Of a stretch of DNA of 64,000 bases, positions 33,786 through 42,402 are shown in pieces; the first letter of the stretch is position 1, and each line of letters opens with the position of its first letter. Source of the DNA: JALZKA01 sp963734015 (GTDB taxonomy: Bacteria; Actinomycetota; Thermoleophilia; Solirubrobacterales; 70-9). The DNA lies in the NCBI GenBank assembly GCA_963734015.1, contig CAVTFG010000003.1:62001-126000 (forward strand). Reading direction: 5' to 3'. The notes below the pieces were generated by a model. That model was given only the letters and a program-made list of their open reading frames with translations, did not search any database and was not told the origin of the DNA. Position numbers and translations under genes: made by a program.

Positions 33786-34607
33786 GTGTCCCCCACCCAC
33801 GCCCAAGAGGCGCCGATCGGCGTCTTCGACTCCGGCGTCGGCGGCCTCACCGTTTTGCACGAGTGCCTCGTCTCGCTACCGGAGGAGGACTACCTCTACC
33901 TGGGCGACGACGCCCGGTTCCCGTACGGAGCGAAGTCGCTGGAGGAGCTGCGCGAGTGCTCCGCCCGGAACACCAGCTTCCTGCTCGAGCGCGGCGCCAA
34001 GCTGATCGTGATCGCCTGCAACTCCGCGGCGACGGCTGGCATCGAAACCGCCCGCGGAATCGCGGCCGAGCAGGGCGTCGAGGTGGTGGCGGTGATTCAG
34101 CCCGAGTCCGAGATCGCGGCCGCGATCACCGACTCCGGCCGCGTCGGCGTGCTCGCGACGCGAGCGACCGTGGACGGGGGCGCCTACCTCAACTCCCTCG
34201 CGAGCCAGCATCGCGAGCTGATGGTCACCCAGGTCGCCGCTCCCGACCTCGCCGCGATCATCCAGCGCGGCTTCCCGTTCTCCGAGGCCGTCGTCGAGCA
34301 GGTCCGCGCCTACTGCACGCCGCTCCATCGCGCGGACGTCGACACCGTGATCCTCGGCTGCACCCACTATCCGCTGGTCCGGCCCCTGCTGCAGCGGATC
34401 CTGGGTCGCGAGGTCCGGCTGGTCACGGCCGGGCACGCCGTCGCCGCCACCGTCGAGCGGATCCTGGAGAACCGGGGACTCGCGACCGCGCGCCACGGGG
34501 AGGGGAGCTACGACTTCGTCTGCACCGGTGACCCCGTCGCCTTTCGCGAGCTCGGCACCCGCTTCCTCCAGCTCCCACTCGGCGAGGTCGAGCTGGTCGA
34601 GCTCTAG
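33786..34607 (+). CDS. murI: Glutamate racemase
   Basis: 273 aa, GTG start. Makes D-glutamate for peptidoglycan. The two catalytic cysteines are in VIACNSAATAGIE (about C78) and ILGCTHYPLVRP (about C192). The N-terminal IGVFDSGVGGLTVLHE and YLGDDARFPYGAKS are conserved. Full length, cytoplasmic. Confidence 0.95.
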   Translation: MSPTHAQEAPIGVFDSGVGGLTVLHECLVSLPEEDYLYLGDDARFPYGAKSLEELRECSARNTSFLLERGAKLIVIACNSAATAGIETARGIAAEQGVEVVAVIQPESEIAAAITDSGRVGVLATRATVDGGAYLNSLASQHRELMVTQVAAPDLAAIIQRGFPFSEAVVEQVRAYCTPLHRADVDTVILGCTHYPLVRPLLQRILGREVRLVTAGHAVAATVERILENRGLATARHGEGSYDFVCTGDPVAFRELGTRFLQLPLGEVELVEL

Positions 34608-34631
34608 GACAAGCTCGTACCCTTAACGCCG

Positions 34632-35075
34632 ATGACCGAGACCACCCTCGAGCGGATCCAGTCCGACACCAGAACGGCGATGAAGGCAGGCGAACGCGAC
34701 CGCGTCGGAGCTCTGCGCCTGATCGCCGATGCGCTCCAGAAGGATCTCAAGGACGGCGGCGATGACGAAGTCGCGGTGCTGCGCCGCGAGCGCAAGCGAC
34801 GCCTCGAGGCCGCCGACGCGTACCGGAACGGCGGCGACGAGCAGCGGGCGGCGGCCGAGGACGCAGAGGCCGATTTGATCACGGCGTACCTGCCCGCCGA
34901 GCTCTCCGATGACGAGCTTGCTGCGATCGCGGACGAGGCGGTCGCCGAGTCCGGCGCGTCCGGGATGGGGGACATGGGCAAGGCGATGGGCGTCGCGATG
35001 GGCAAGGCCGGCGGCCGGGCCGACGGCAAGCGGGTCAGCGCGGCGATCCGCGAGCGCCTGGCAGGGACGCAATGA
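34632..35075 (+). CDS. GatB/YqeY domain protein
   Basis: 147 aa. LERIQSDTRTAMKAGERDRV, GALRLIADALQKDL, the helical bundle RRERKRRLEAADAYRNGGDE and the tail GDMGKAMGVAMGKAGGRADG, which is typical of YqeY (a homologue of the GatB tail that binds tRNA). Its activity on tRNA is not established. YqeY next to PhoH is seen in many genomes. The stop is inside the ATGA of element copy 3. Confidence 0.9.
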   Translation: MTETTLERIQSDTRTAMKAGERDRVGALRLIADALQKDLKDGGDDEVAVLRRERKRRLEAADAYRNGGDEQRAAAEDAEADLITAYLPAELSDDELAAIADEAVAESGASGMGDMGKAMGVAMGKAGGRADGKRVSAAIRERLAGTQ

Positions 35076-35130
35076 GCGCCTTTAGGCGCGAAACCGTGGT
35101 CGCCCTCCTGGTAAGGGCGGGATCTTGATG
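35072..35130 (+). repeat. Intercistronic junction element, copy 3 (yqeY / phoH junction)
   Basis: Frame MSAFRRETVVALLVRAGS begins on the yqeY stop (ATGA) and ends TGA overlapping the phoH start (TGATG). Hairpin 1 is a perfect GCGCC-TTTA-GGCGC (35076-35089), where copies 4 and 5 have GCGAC/GTCGC: a compensatory A-U to C-G change. CGAAA follows. Hairpin 2 is TCCT-GGTA-AGGG, and its AAGGG is 10 bases before ATG 35128. Confidence 0.85.
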
Positions 35131-36078
35131 GCCCGCCGCCAGCTCACCCTGGACAACGAGATCGCCGCGGAGCTCGCCGGCTCGGAGGACTCGGTCCTAC
35201 GCGAGCTGGAGGAGCGTCTCGGCTGCGACGTCTTCCTGCGTGGCAACGTGCTGACCCTGGACGGGGACGAGGGCGATGTCGGAGCCGCCGCGAGCGTCGT
35301 CGACGAGCTCGTCGGGCTCGTCGAGCGGGGACACGACCTGGCGCCCGCCACGATCGACACCGTCACCGGAGCCCTCGACGCCGGCGAGGCCTCCTCGGCG
35401 ATCGTCGAGGACGTGATCTGGGCGCACCGGAACATCCGGGTGGCGCCCAAGACGATCAACCAGAAGCGCTACCTGGATTCGATCCGTCGCCACACCATCA
35501 CCTTCGGGATCGGCCCCGCGGGAACCGGCAAGACGTTCCTCGCGGTCGCCGCGGCCGTCGCGGCGCTCGAGGGCAAGGACGTGAACCGGATCATCCTGAC
35601 GCGTCCCGCCGTCGAGGCCGGCGAGCGGCTCGGCTTCCTGCCCGGTGACATCCAGGCCAAGGTCGATCCGTACCTGCGCCCGTTGTTCGACGCGCTCTAC
35701 GACATGCTCGATCCCGAGCGCGTCGCCACCTATCTCGACCGCGGCGTGATCGAGGTCGCGCCGCTGGCCTTCATGCGGGGCCGCTCGCTCAATGACTCCT
35801 TCGTGATCCTCGACGAGGCCCAGAACACGAGCCCGGAGCAGATGAAGATGTTCCTGACGAGGCTCGGATTCGGCTCGCGGATGGTCGTCACCGGCGACAT
35901 CACCCAGGTGGACCTTCCGCGCGACCAGCGCTCCGGCCTGATCGTCGTCTCCGACATCCTCGACGAGGTGAAGGACATCACGTTCACCCGCTTCGGCGGC
36001 GAGGACGTGGTCCGGCACCAGCTCGTCCAGCGGATCGTCGCGGCCTACGACGATCACGCGGAGCGCACGCGCAATTGA
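35128..36078 (+). CDS. phoH: PhoH-like ATPase
   Basis: 316 aa. An N-terminal KH-like domain (CDVFLRGNVLTLDGDEGDVG) is followed by a RecA-like ATPase: ITFGIGPAGTGKTFLAVAAA (Walker A, about 130), AFMRGRSLNDSFVILDEAQN (Walker B) and TQVDLPRDQRSGL. PhoH/YbeZ works with YbeY in rRNA processing and ribosome quality control; ybeY and era follow. The 316-aa length is that of the YbeZ type. Confidence 0.94.
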   Translation: MARRQLTLDNEIAAELAGSEDSVLRELEERLGCDVFLRGNVLTLDGDEGDVGAAASVVDELVGLVERGHDLAPATIDTVTGALDAGEASSAIVEDVIWAHRNIRVAPKTINQKRYLDSIRRHTITFGIGPAGTGKTFLAVAAAVAALEGKDVNRIILTRPAVEAGERLGFLPGDIQAKVDPYLRPLFDALYDMLDPERVATYLDRGVIEVAPLAFMRGRSLNDSFVILDEAQNTSPEQMKMFLTRLGFGSRMVVTGDITQVDLPRDQRSGLIVVSDILDEVKDITFTRFGGEDVVRHQLVQRIVAAYDDHAERTRN

Positions 36079-36082
36079 TCGG

Positions 36083-36140
36083 ATGAAGCGACTCTGTCGC
36101 GAAAGCATCTGGGCCACCCTGGTAAGGGCTTGGTTGATTG
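36083..36140 (+). repeat. Intercistronic junction element, copy 4 (phoH / ybeY junction)
   Basis: Starts 4 bases after the phoH TGA. The frame MKRLCRESIWATLVRAWLID continues as an overlap into ybeY for a total of 62 codons. Hairpin 1 is a perfect GCGAC-TCT-GTCGC shifted by one base relative to the other copies, yet the distance from ATG to GAAA stays 22 nt. CCCTGGTAAGGG follows, with AAGGG 9 bases before the TTG start of ybeY. Confidence 0.8.
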
Positions 36141-36500
36141 ATCGACCACTCCGACGTGCCGGACGAACTCGTCGCCGCGGCGCTGGCGGCGCTTGCGGCC
36201 GCGGGGGTCGAGGACGGCCACCTTTCGGTCGAGCTCGTCGACGAAGGACGGATCCGCCAGCTGAACCGTGAGCACCGCCGGAAGGACGAGCCCACGGACG
36301 TCCTCTCGTTCCCGATCGACGGCGCAGCCGAGGTCCCGGGCCCGCGTGAGCTCGGCGATGTCGCGATCTGCCCGGAGCAGACGGCCGACGTGACAGAGGC
36401 AACCGTCCACGGAGTCCTGCATCTCTGCGGCTATGACCACGAGACCGACGACGGGGAGATGCTGGAGTTGCAGGCCGCGATCCTCGAGGGGCTTCGGTGA
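36138..36500 (+). CDS. ybeY: Endoribonuclease YbeY
   Basis: 120 aa, TTG start (MIDHSDVPDELVAAAL). Zinc motif HGVLHLCGYDHETDDG (HxxxHxxxxxH) near residue 92, and the central LNREHRRKDEPTDVLSFPID. It matures 16S rRNA 3' ends and acts in ribosome quality control. TTG 36138 is supported by the spacing to the AAGGG of element copy 4; no ATG exists nearby. Overlaps era by 4 bases. Confidence 0.93.
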   Translation: MIDHSDVPDELVAAALAALAAAGVEDGHLSVELVDEGRIRQLNREHRRKDEPTDVLSFPIDGAAEVPGPRELGDVAICPEQTADVTEATVHGVLHLCGYDHETDDGEMLELQAAILEGLR

Positions 36501-37390
36501 CGCGGAGCGGCTTCGTGGGGCTGGCCGGGCGGCCGAACGTCGGCAAGTCGACCCTCGTCAACGCGATCGTCGGGGCCAAGGTCGCGATCATCTCGGACCG
36601 GCCACAAACCACCCGGCGTGCGTTGCGGGGGATCGCCAGCGACATGGCCGCCGGCTGGCAGATGATCCTCGTGGACCTTCCCGGCGTCCAGCGGCCGCGC
36701 GACTCGCTGACGGAGCGGATGCAGCGCCGGGTGGAGCGTGAGCTGGCGGACGCCGACTGCGTCCTCCTCGTCGTGAACGGCGAGCAGGGCCTCGGTCCCG
36801 GCGACCGGTTCATCGCCGAGACACTTCTGGCGGCGGGCGAGCGCCGGCCGGTGATCTGCGCCGTAAACAAGGTCGACCGCCTGAACACGCCGCAGACCGC
36901 CGAGGTGCTCACCGCGGTCGGCGCGCTGGAGATCGTCGACGAGGTCTTTCCCGTCAGCGCCCGGACCGGAAGCGGCCTCGATCCCCTGATCGCCCGGCTC
37001 GCCGAGCTGATGCCCGACGGCCCGTACCTGTATCCACCCGAGGAGCACACCGACTCCGCCAGCGAGACCCATCTGGCCGAGCTGATCCGCGAACAGATCC
37101 TGCGCCGCACTCGCGCGGAGATCCCGCACGCGGTCGAGGTGATCGTCGAGGGGGCGGAGCTCCGCGACGACGGCCTGTTCGAGGTGCGGGCCCAGGTCTG
37201 GGTGGAGGCCGAATCCCAGAAGGCCATCCTGATCGGGCGTGGTGGTCGCATGGTCCGGGACATCGGCACCGCGGCCAGGCGTGAGCTCGAGCGCGAACTG
37301 GGCGGACAGGTCTACCTCGACCTGCGGGTCCGCGTCCGCGAGCGGTGGCGACGCGACGACGGGTTGCTCGACAGACTTGGTATCGAATGA
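36497..37390 (+). CDS. era: GTPase Era
   Basis: 297 aa, GTG start. G1 GLAGRPNVGKSTLVNAIVGA, G2 DRPQTTRRALRG, G3 DLPGV, G4 NKVD, then the KH domain (HAVEVIVEGAELRDDGLFEV; IGRGGRMVRDIGTAARRELE). Era chaperones 16S rRNA 3' end processing with YbeY. Full length. Confidence 0.95.
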   Translation: MTRSGFVGLAGRPNVGKSTLVNAIVGAKVAIISDRPQTTRRALRGIASDMAAGWQMILVDLPGVQRPRDSLTERMQRRVERELADADCVLLVVNGEQGLGPGDRFIAETLLAAGERRPVICAVNKVDRLNTPQTAEVLTAVGALEIVDEVFPVSARTGSGLDPLIARLAELMPDGPYLYPPEEHTDSASETHLAELIREQILRRTRAEIPHAVEVIVEGAELRDDGLFEVRAQVWVEAESQKAILIGRGGRMVRDIGTAARRELERELGGQVYLDLRVRVRERWRRDDGLLDRLGIE

Positions 37391-37764
37391 CGATGGTTCC
37401 TGAGGTTCGAACAAGCCGCCGGACCGCGATCGTCTTGACGGTTCTGGCGCTGGGGTCCTTCGCCGTGGCCGCCACGATCGGCAACCAGCTCGAGGACCCG
37501 CTGAACTCGAACACGGCGTCGCTCGCAGTGCTGATCGTCTGGTGCGTCCTCGGCGCCGGCGCGGCGATCACGGCCATCGTCGACGCCTACATCAAGCCCG
37601 AGGGCGAGGTCCTCGGCCTGATCACGACGATCGCCGCCACGGTTTTCGGGCTTCTCAGTCTGCTCGTCGTGATTGGCGTCGTGGTGGGCGCCACCGGGGT
37701 GATGGACGAGGAGGAGCCGGCCGAGCTGCAGGACGAGCGCCCGGCACGCTCGGCCTCCAGCTAG
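37387..37764 (+). CDS. Uncharacterised three-helix membrane protein
   Basis: 125 aa. Three membrane helices (TAIVLTVLALGSFAVAATIG, LAVLIVWCVLGAGAAITAIV and ITTIAATVFGLLSLLVVIGV) end in an acidic cytoplasmic tail (MDEEEPAELQDERPARSASS). ATG 37387 overlaps the era stop. No family recognised. The frame is supported by a regular hydrophobic pattern and the coupling overlap. Confidence 0.65.
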   Translation: MTMVPEVRTSRRTAIVLTVLALGSFAVAATIGNQLEDPLNSNTASLAVLIVWCVLGAGAAITAIVDAYIKPEGEVLGLITTIAATVFGLLSLLVVIGVVVGATGVMDEEEPAELQDERPARSASS

Positions 37765-37813
37765 CCCTCGGGCTTGTCCCGGTCCTCGCGAACGGCGCGC
37801 CTACACTCCCACG

Positions 37814-38419
37814 ATGCCCGACGAGCAGGCGATTCGGTTCGACGAGAACGGCCTCGTGCCCTGCGTGGCCCAGGACTGGCGGAGCGGCGAGGTGCTCACC
37901 CTCGCGTACATGAGCCCCGAATCCCTGGAGCTCAGCCGGGATTCCGGCGAGGTGCATTTCTGGAGCCGGTCCCGCGAGGAGATCTGGCGCAAGGGCGAGA
38001 CGTCGGGGAACGTGCTGCGGCTGCGGCAGCTCCGCTACGACTGCGACGCGGACGCCGTGGTGGCATTGGTGGAGCCGACCGGCCCCGCCTGCCACACGGG
38101 CGAGCGCTCCTGCTTCCACCGCGATCTCGCGGGCGGCGCGCCCGCGCCCGCGGCCCACGAGGCCCTCGCGGTCCTCGAGCGGACGCTCGAGGACCGCCTG
38201 CGGGAGCAGCCCGAGGGGTCGTACACGGCAGAGCTGCTGGCCGATCCGCCGCGGATCGGCGCCAAGATGCGGGAGGAAGCGGACGAGGTCGCCCGCGCCG
38301 CCGCGGGCGAGACCGACGAGCGCGTGGCCGAGGAGGCCGCGGACGTGCTCTACCACCTCGCGGTGCTGTTGCGCTCGCGCGACGTGCCGATTGCCTCACG
38401 TGTTGGAGGTATTGAATGA
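37814..38419 (+). CDS. hisIE: Bifunctional phosphoribosyl-AMP cyclohydrolase / phosphoribosyl-ATP pyrophosphatase
   Basis: 201 aa. HisI part (residues 1-~110): GLVPCVAQDWRSGEVLTLAY, HFWSRSREEIWRKGETSGN, LRYDCDADAVVALVEPTGPA, CHTGERSCFHRD, with the zinc cysteines. HisE part (~120-195): LERTLEDRLREQPEGSYTAE and KMREEADEVARAAAGETDER, VAEEAADVLYHLAVLL. Catalyses steps 2 and 3 of histidine synthesis. It is a lone his gene next to trpE; both pathways use PRPP. Its stop is in element copy 5. Confidence 0.95.
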   Translation: MPDEQAIRFDENGLVPCVAQDWRSGEVLTLAYMSPESLELSRDSGEVHFWSRSREEIWRKGETSGNVLRLRQLRYDCDADAVVALVEPTGPACHTGERSCFHRDLAGGAPAPAAHEALAVLERTLEDRLREQPEGSYTAELLADPPRIGAKMREEADEVARAAAGETDERVAEEAADVLYHLAVLLRSRDVPIASRVGGIE

Positions 38420-38487
38420 GCGACGTAAGTCGCGAAACGACATTGACCACCCTGGTAAGGGCGGTTTTTGATGGCCGTCGCCGCTGA
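38416..38487 (+). repeat. Intercistronic junction element, copy 5 (hisIE / trpE junction)
   Basis: The best-formed copy. ATGA overlaps the hisIE stop. Hairpin 1 is perfect: GCGAC (38420-38424), GNRA loop GTAA, GTCGC (38429-38433), then GAAA. Hairpin 2 is CCCT-GGTA-AGGG (38450-38461), with AAGGG 9 bases before the trpE ATG at 38471. The frame MSDVSRETTLTTLVRAVFDG runs on for 23 codons to a TGA at 38485-38487, overlapping trpE by 17 bases. It has no Trp codons. Confidence 0.88.
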
Positions 38488-39869
38488 GCCCGGCCGGGTC
38501 GTCCCGGTCGTCGAGCGGTTCGTCGACGACGTCGAGACCCCGGTCTCTGCCTTCCTGAAGCTGCGAGCGGCCTTCCCGGGCCCCGCGTACCTGCTGGAGT
38601 CGGCCGAACAGGGCCGGCTCGGCCGCTACTCGTTCCTCGGGTTCAAGCCGCACCGGACGCTCGAGTGGTCGCTGGGCGACGAGCGCGACCCCTACGCGCT
38701 GGCGGCGGAGTTCGTCGCCGGCTTCGGCGTGAGCACGCCCGACGAGATGCCGCCGTTCCCGGGCGGCGCCGTCGGCTTCTTCGGCTACGACCTCGTGCGG
38801 ACAGTCGAGCCGCTCGGCGACCCGAACCCCGACCCGCTGGGGTTGCCCGACATGGCGCTGATGGTGTGCGAGCTGATGCTGGTCTTCGACCATCAGAAGC
38901 ACGAGGTGAGCGTCATCGCGTTCCCGTTCACGGATGGGTCCGATCCGGGCGAGCTCATCGCGCGCGCGCGGGCGGCCCTTCGCGATCCGGTGCCCAGCCG
39001 GTCTGGGGCCGGGGATGGGATCGGACGTGCGGTTCGAATCGAACATGACGCGGGAGCAATTCGAGGCGAATGTCGCCCGCATCGTCGAGTACGTTCACGC
39101 CGGCGACGCGTTCCAGGTCGTCCCGTCGCAGCGGTTCTCCGCGGAGGTCCCGGTCGAGGCGTTCTCGATCTACCGCGGCCTGCGGGCGATCAACCCCTCG
39201 CCCTACATGTACTTCCTGGACTTCGAGGAGTTCCAGATCGCGGGCGCGTCGCCGGAACCGCTCGTGAAGGTGAGCGGCCGTCGGGTCGAGGCGCGGCCGA
39301 TCGCGGGCACCTACCCGCGCGGGGCGAACGAGGACGAGGACCGCCGGAACGCCGAGGCGCTGCTCGCCGATCCCAAGGAGCGGGCCGAGCACGTGATGCT
39401 GGTGGACCTCGGCAGGAACGACCTCGGGCGGGTCTGCGAGTACGGCACGGTCGCCGTCGACGAGCTGATGGTCGTCGAGACCTACTCGCACGTGCTCCAC
39501 ATCGTCAGCCAGGTGTCGGGGACGCTGCGGGACGGGATGTCCGCGATGGACGTGCTGCGGGCGACCCTGCCGGCCGGGACCCTGTCCGGCGCGCCGAAGG
39601 TTCGGGCGATGCAGATCATCGACGAGCTCGAGCCGCACAAGCGCTGCTCTTACGGCGGTGCGATCGGCTACCTGGGCTTCGACGGCGACCTCGACACCGC
39701 GATCCACATCCGCACGGTGGTCGTGAAGGACGGCGTCGCCCACGTCCAGGCCGGGGGCGGCACGGTCGCTGACGCGAAGCCGGACTACGAGTACCGCGAG
39801 TCCGTCAACAAGGCGACGGCGGTGTTCCGCGCGGTCGAGCTGGCGGCGAGTCAGGATGAGTGGTCATAG
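38471..39869 (+). CDS. trpE: Anthranilate synthase component I, frameshifted near 39000
   Basis: About 465 codons. Converts chorismate and ammonia (from TrpG) to anthranilate. The N-terminal half (FLKLRAAFPGPAYLLESAEQ, GRYSFLGFKPHRTLEWSLGD, PPFPGGAVGFFGYDLVRTVE) is open from 38471 to about 39000. The chorismate-binding half continues in another frame: MTREQFEANVARIVEYVHAG, DAFQVVPSQRFSAEVP, PLVKVSGRRVEARPIAGTYP, RGANEDEDRRNAEALLADPK, TLPAGTLSGAPKVRAMQIID. Both halves are intact and catalytic blocks are kept, so one base is probably wrong. The ribosome-binding site lies in element copy 5. Confidence 0.92.
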
Positions 39870-39874
39870 GTTGA

Positions 39875-39920
39875 ATGAGCGACGCAAGGCGCGAAGCATG
39901 TTTGCCCACCTGGCAAGGCA

Positions 39921-39929
<9 letters not shown>
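39875..39929 (+). repeat. Intercistronic junction element, copy 6 (trpE / trpG junction), one base shorter
   Basis: Starts 5 bases after the trpE TAG. Hairpin 1 GCGAC-GCAA-GGCGC has an A-G mismatch and a GNRA loop. The GAAA of the other copies is GAA here, and the following GCATGTTTGCCC is nearly identical to copy 2. The missing A breaks the peptide frame; restoring it would give MSDARRESMFAHLARQ then TGA. CCTGGCAAGG is kept, 8 bases before a GTG (39927) in the trpG frame. Confidence 0.75.
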
Positions 39930-40483
<554 letters not shown>

Positions 40484-40484
<1 letters not shown>

Positions 40485-41524
40485 TGCCGAACGAGCTCCT
40501 CACCCGCGCGATCGACGCCGTGTGCTCGGGTACCCACCTGACCGCCGACCACGCCTCGGCCGTTCTCGACGAGGTGATGGAGGGGCGGGCGAGCGAGGTG
40601 CAGACCGCCGCGTTCCTCGTCGGCCTGCGGGCGAAGGGCGAGACGGTTGCCGAGCTCACCGGGCTCGCACGGACGATGAGGCGCCTCGCGGCGTCGGTCG
40701 ACGCGCCGCACGACGACCTCGTGGACACCGCCGGGACCGGCGGCGGCCCGTCGACCTTCAACATCTCGACGGCGGCGGCGCTCGTGGCGGCCGGGGCGGG
40801 CTGCGCGGTCGCCAAGCACGGGAACCGGTCGAACACCAGCCGGTCGGGCTCCGCTGACCTCCTCGAGGCCCTGGGCGTCCGGATCGATCTCGACCCGGAC
40901 GACGTCGCCAAGTGCATCGGCGAGATCGGCTTCGGCTTCATGTTCGCCCCGCGCCACCACACGGCGATGAAGCACGTCGTGCCGGTGCGCAAGGAGCTCG
41001 GCGTGCGGACGATCTTCAACTTCCTCGGGCCGTTGACCAATCCGGCGGGCGCCCGCCGCCAGCTCCTTGGGGTGTCGGACCGCCGGTATCAGGAGACGAT
41101 CGCCGAGGCGCTCATCGGGCTCGGATGCGAACGGGCGCTTGTGGTGTCGGCCGACGACGGGCTGGACGAGGTGTCAGTGAACGGCCCCACTCGTGTGATC
41201 GAGGTCCGTGACGGCACGACCGAGGAGTGGTTCACGACGCCGGCCGGGCTGGGGTTCACCGAGGCCCCCCTCGAGCTGATCGCGGGGGGCGAGCCCGACG
41301 AGAACGCCGCCGTGGTGCGCTCGGTGTTCGACGGCTCCGAGCAGGGGCCGGCTCGGGACGTCGTCCTCGCCAACGCGGGCGCCGCGATCCTCGCGGCGGG
41401 CGGTGCCGACGACCTGGCGGCCGGCGTCGAGCGTGCACGCGAGACCGTGGACTCGGGCGCCGCGGACGACGTGCTGGAGCGACTCACCTCCATGACCGGA
41501 CAGCTAGCCTCAACGGCCGAATGA
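40484..41524 (+). CDS. trpD: Anthranilate phosphoribosyltransferase
   Basis: 346 aa. PRPP-binding DTAGTGGGPSTFNISTAAAL, VAKHGNRSNTSRSGSADLLE, and GFMFAPRHHTAMKHVVPVRK, ELGVRTIFNFLGPLTNPAGA. Transfers phosphoribose to anthranilate. Coupled to trpG (1-base overlap) and trpC (4-base overlap) in trpEGDC. Confidence 0.96.
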
Positions 41525-42333
41525 GCAGGCTCGACGAGTTGGTCGAAGCGGCGCGCCGCACCGCGCGGCGCCGCGAGCACGAGGTGTCGCTGGAGGAGCT
41601 TCGCGCGCAGCTGACCGCGCGCGGTGACGACCGTCCCTTCAAGGAGGCCCTCGTCCGGCCCGGCCTTTCCCTGATCGCGGAGTTCAAGCGGCGCTCGCCC
41701 AGCGCCGGGGAGATCCGCCCGGGGGCCGAGATCGGTGACCTGGTGCCGGCTTACGAGCGCGGCGGCGCGGCGGCGCTCTCGATCCTCACCGAGGACGGCG
41801 GCTTCGGCGGCTCGCTCGACGACCTGCGCACGGCACGCGCGGCCTCCGACCTGCCCCTGCTCCGCAAGGACTTCGTCGTCGACTCCTACCAACTGGTCGA
41901 GGCGGCGGTGCACGGCGCGGACGCGGTGCTGTTGATCGTCGCGGCCCTCGACGAGAACGAGCTCGCGAGCCTCTACGACGAGGCGCAGTCACTCGACCTC
42001 GACACGGTGGTCGAGGTCCACTCGGAGGACGACCTCGAAACCGCGCTGGAGCTGGGCGCCGACGTGCTCGGCATCAACAACCGTGACCTGCGCGACTTCC
42101 GCGTGGACGTGGCGACCACCGCGCGCCTGATCACCGATGTCCCGGCCGGCAAGACCGTGGTCGCCGAGTCCGGGTACTCGACCCGCGAGCAGCTCGAGGA
42201 GCTCGAGCGGATCGGCGTCGACGCCGTCCTGATCGGCGAGGCCCTGATGCGCGCGGAGGACCCCGAACAGGCCGTGCGCGACCTTACCGGCGACGAGCAC
42301 GCCACGCGCGAGCACGAGCTGCCGAGCCAGTAA
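41521..42333 (+). CDS. trpC: Indole-3-glycerol phosphate synthase
   Basis: 270 aa TIM barrel. LIAEFKRRSPSAGEIRPGAE (catalytic Lys/Glu), LSILTEDGGFGGSLDDLRTA, LLRKDFVVDSYQLVEAAVHG, ADVLGINNRDLRDFRVDVAT, VVAESGYSTREQLEELERIG. Monofunctional, not fused to TrpF, which is encoded downstream of htrA. It ends the first trp block. Confidence 0.96.
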   Translation: MSRLDELVEAARRTARRREHEVSLEELRAQLTARGDDRPFKEALVRPGLSLIAEFKRRSPSAGEIRPGAEIGDLVPAYERGGAAALSILTEDGGFGGSLDDLRTARAASDLPLLRKDFVVDSYQLVEAAVHGADAVLLIVAALDENELASLYDEAQSLDLDTVVEVHSEDDLETALELGADVLGINNRDLRDFRVDVATTARLITDVPAGKTVVAESGYSTREQLEELERIGVDAVLIGEALMRAEDPEQAVRDLTGDEHATREHELPSQ

Positions 42334-42402
42334 CCCCAGTTCTTACGTTCGCTGAAGGTCCGCGTTAGCGCGGGTTCAGCGTTCGTTCGCATCCTGGGGC
42401 GC
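42334..42402 (+). terminator. Three-tier perfect hairpin filling the trpC-htrA gap (terminator or htrA leader structure)
   Basis: The whole gap folds on itself: outer CCCCAG (42334-42339)/CTGGGG (42394-42399), middle CGCTGAA (42350-42356)/TTCAGCG (42375-42381), inner CCGCG (42360-42364)-TTAG-CGCGG (42369-42373). No T-run follows, and the 3' arm ends 3 bases before the htrA ATG. The hairpin could end trpEGDC transcripts or mask the htrA start region; no Shine-Dalgarno other than the GGGG in the stem is visible. Confidence 0.5.

Noticed and set aside
35072..35130. Stop-codon readthrough or selenocysteine insertion (TGA followed at once by a hairpin).
   Set aside because: The upstream frames meet a second stop a few codons on in copies 3 and 5, and the upstream proteins are complete without extension.
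38409..38440. Hammerhead ribozyme: ATGA-stem-CGAAA in the junction elements resembles the hammerhead core CUGAUGA-stem II-GAAA.
   Set aside because: The essential C3, U4 and G5 positions vary among the copies and no conserved cleavage triplet or closing stem III is present. The ATGA is explained by the start/stop overlap.
38416..38487. trp operon attenuator leader peptide upstream of trpE.
   Set aside because: The short frame has no Trp codons, and the same element occurs before unrelated genes.
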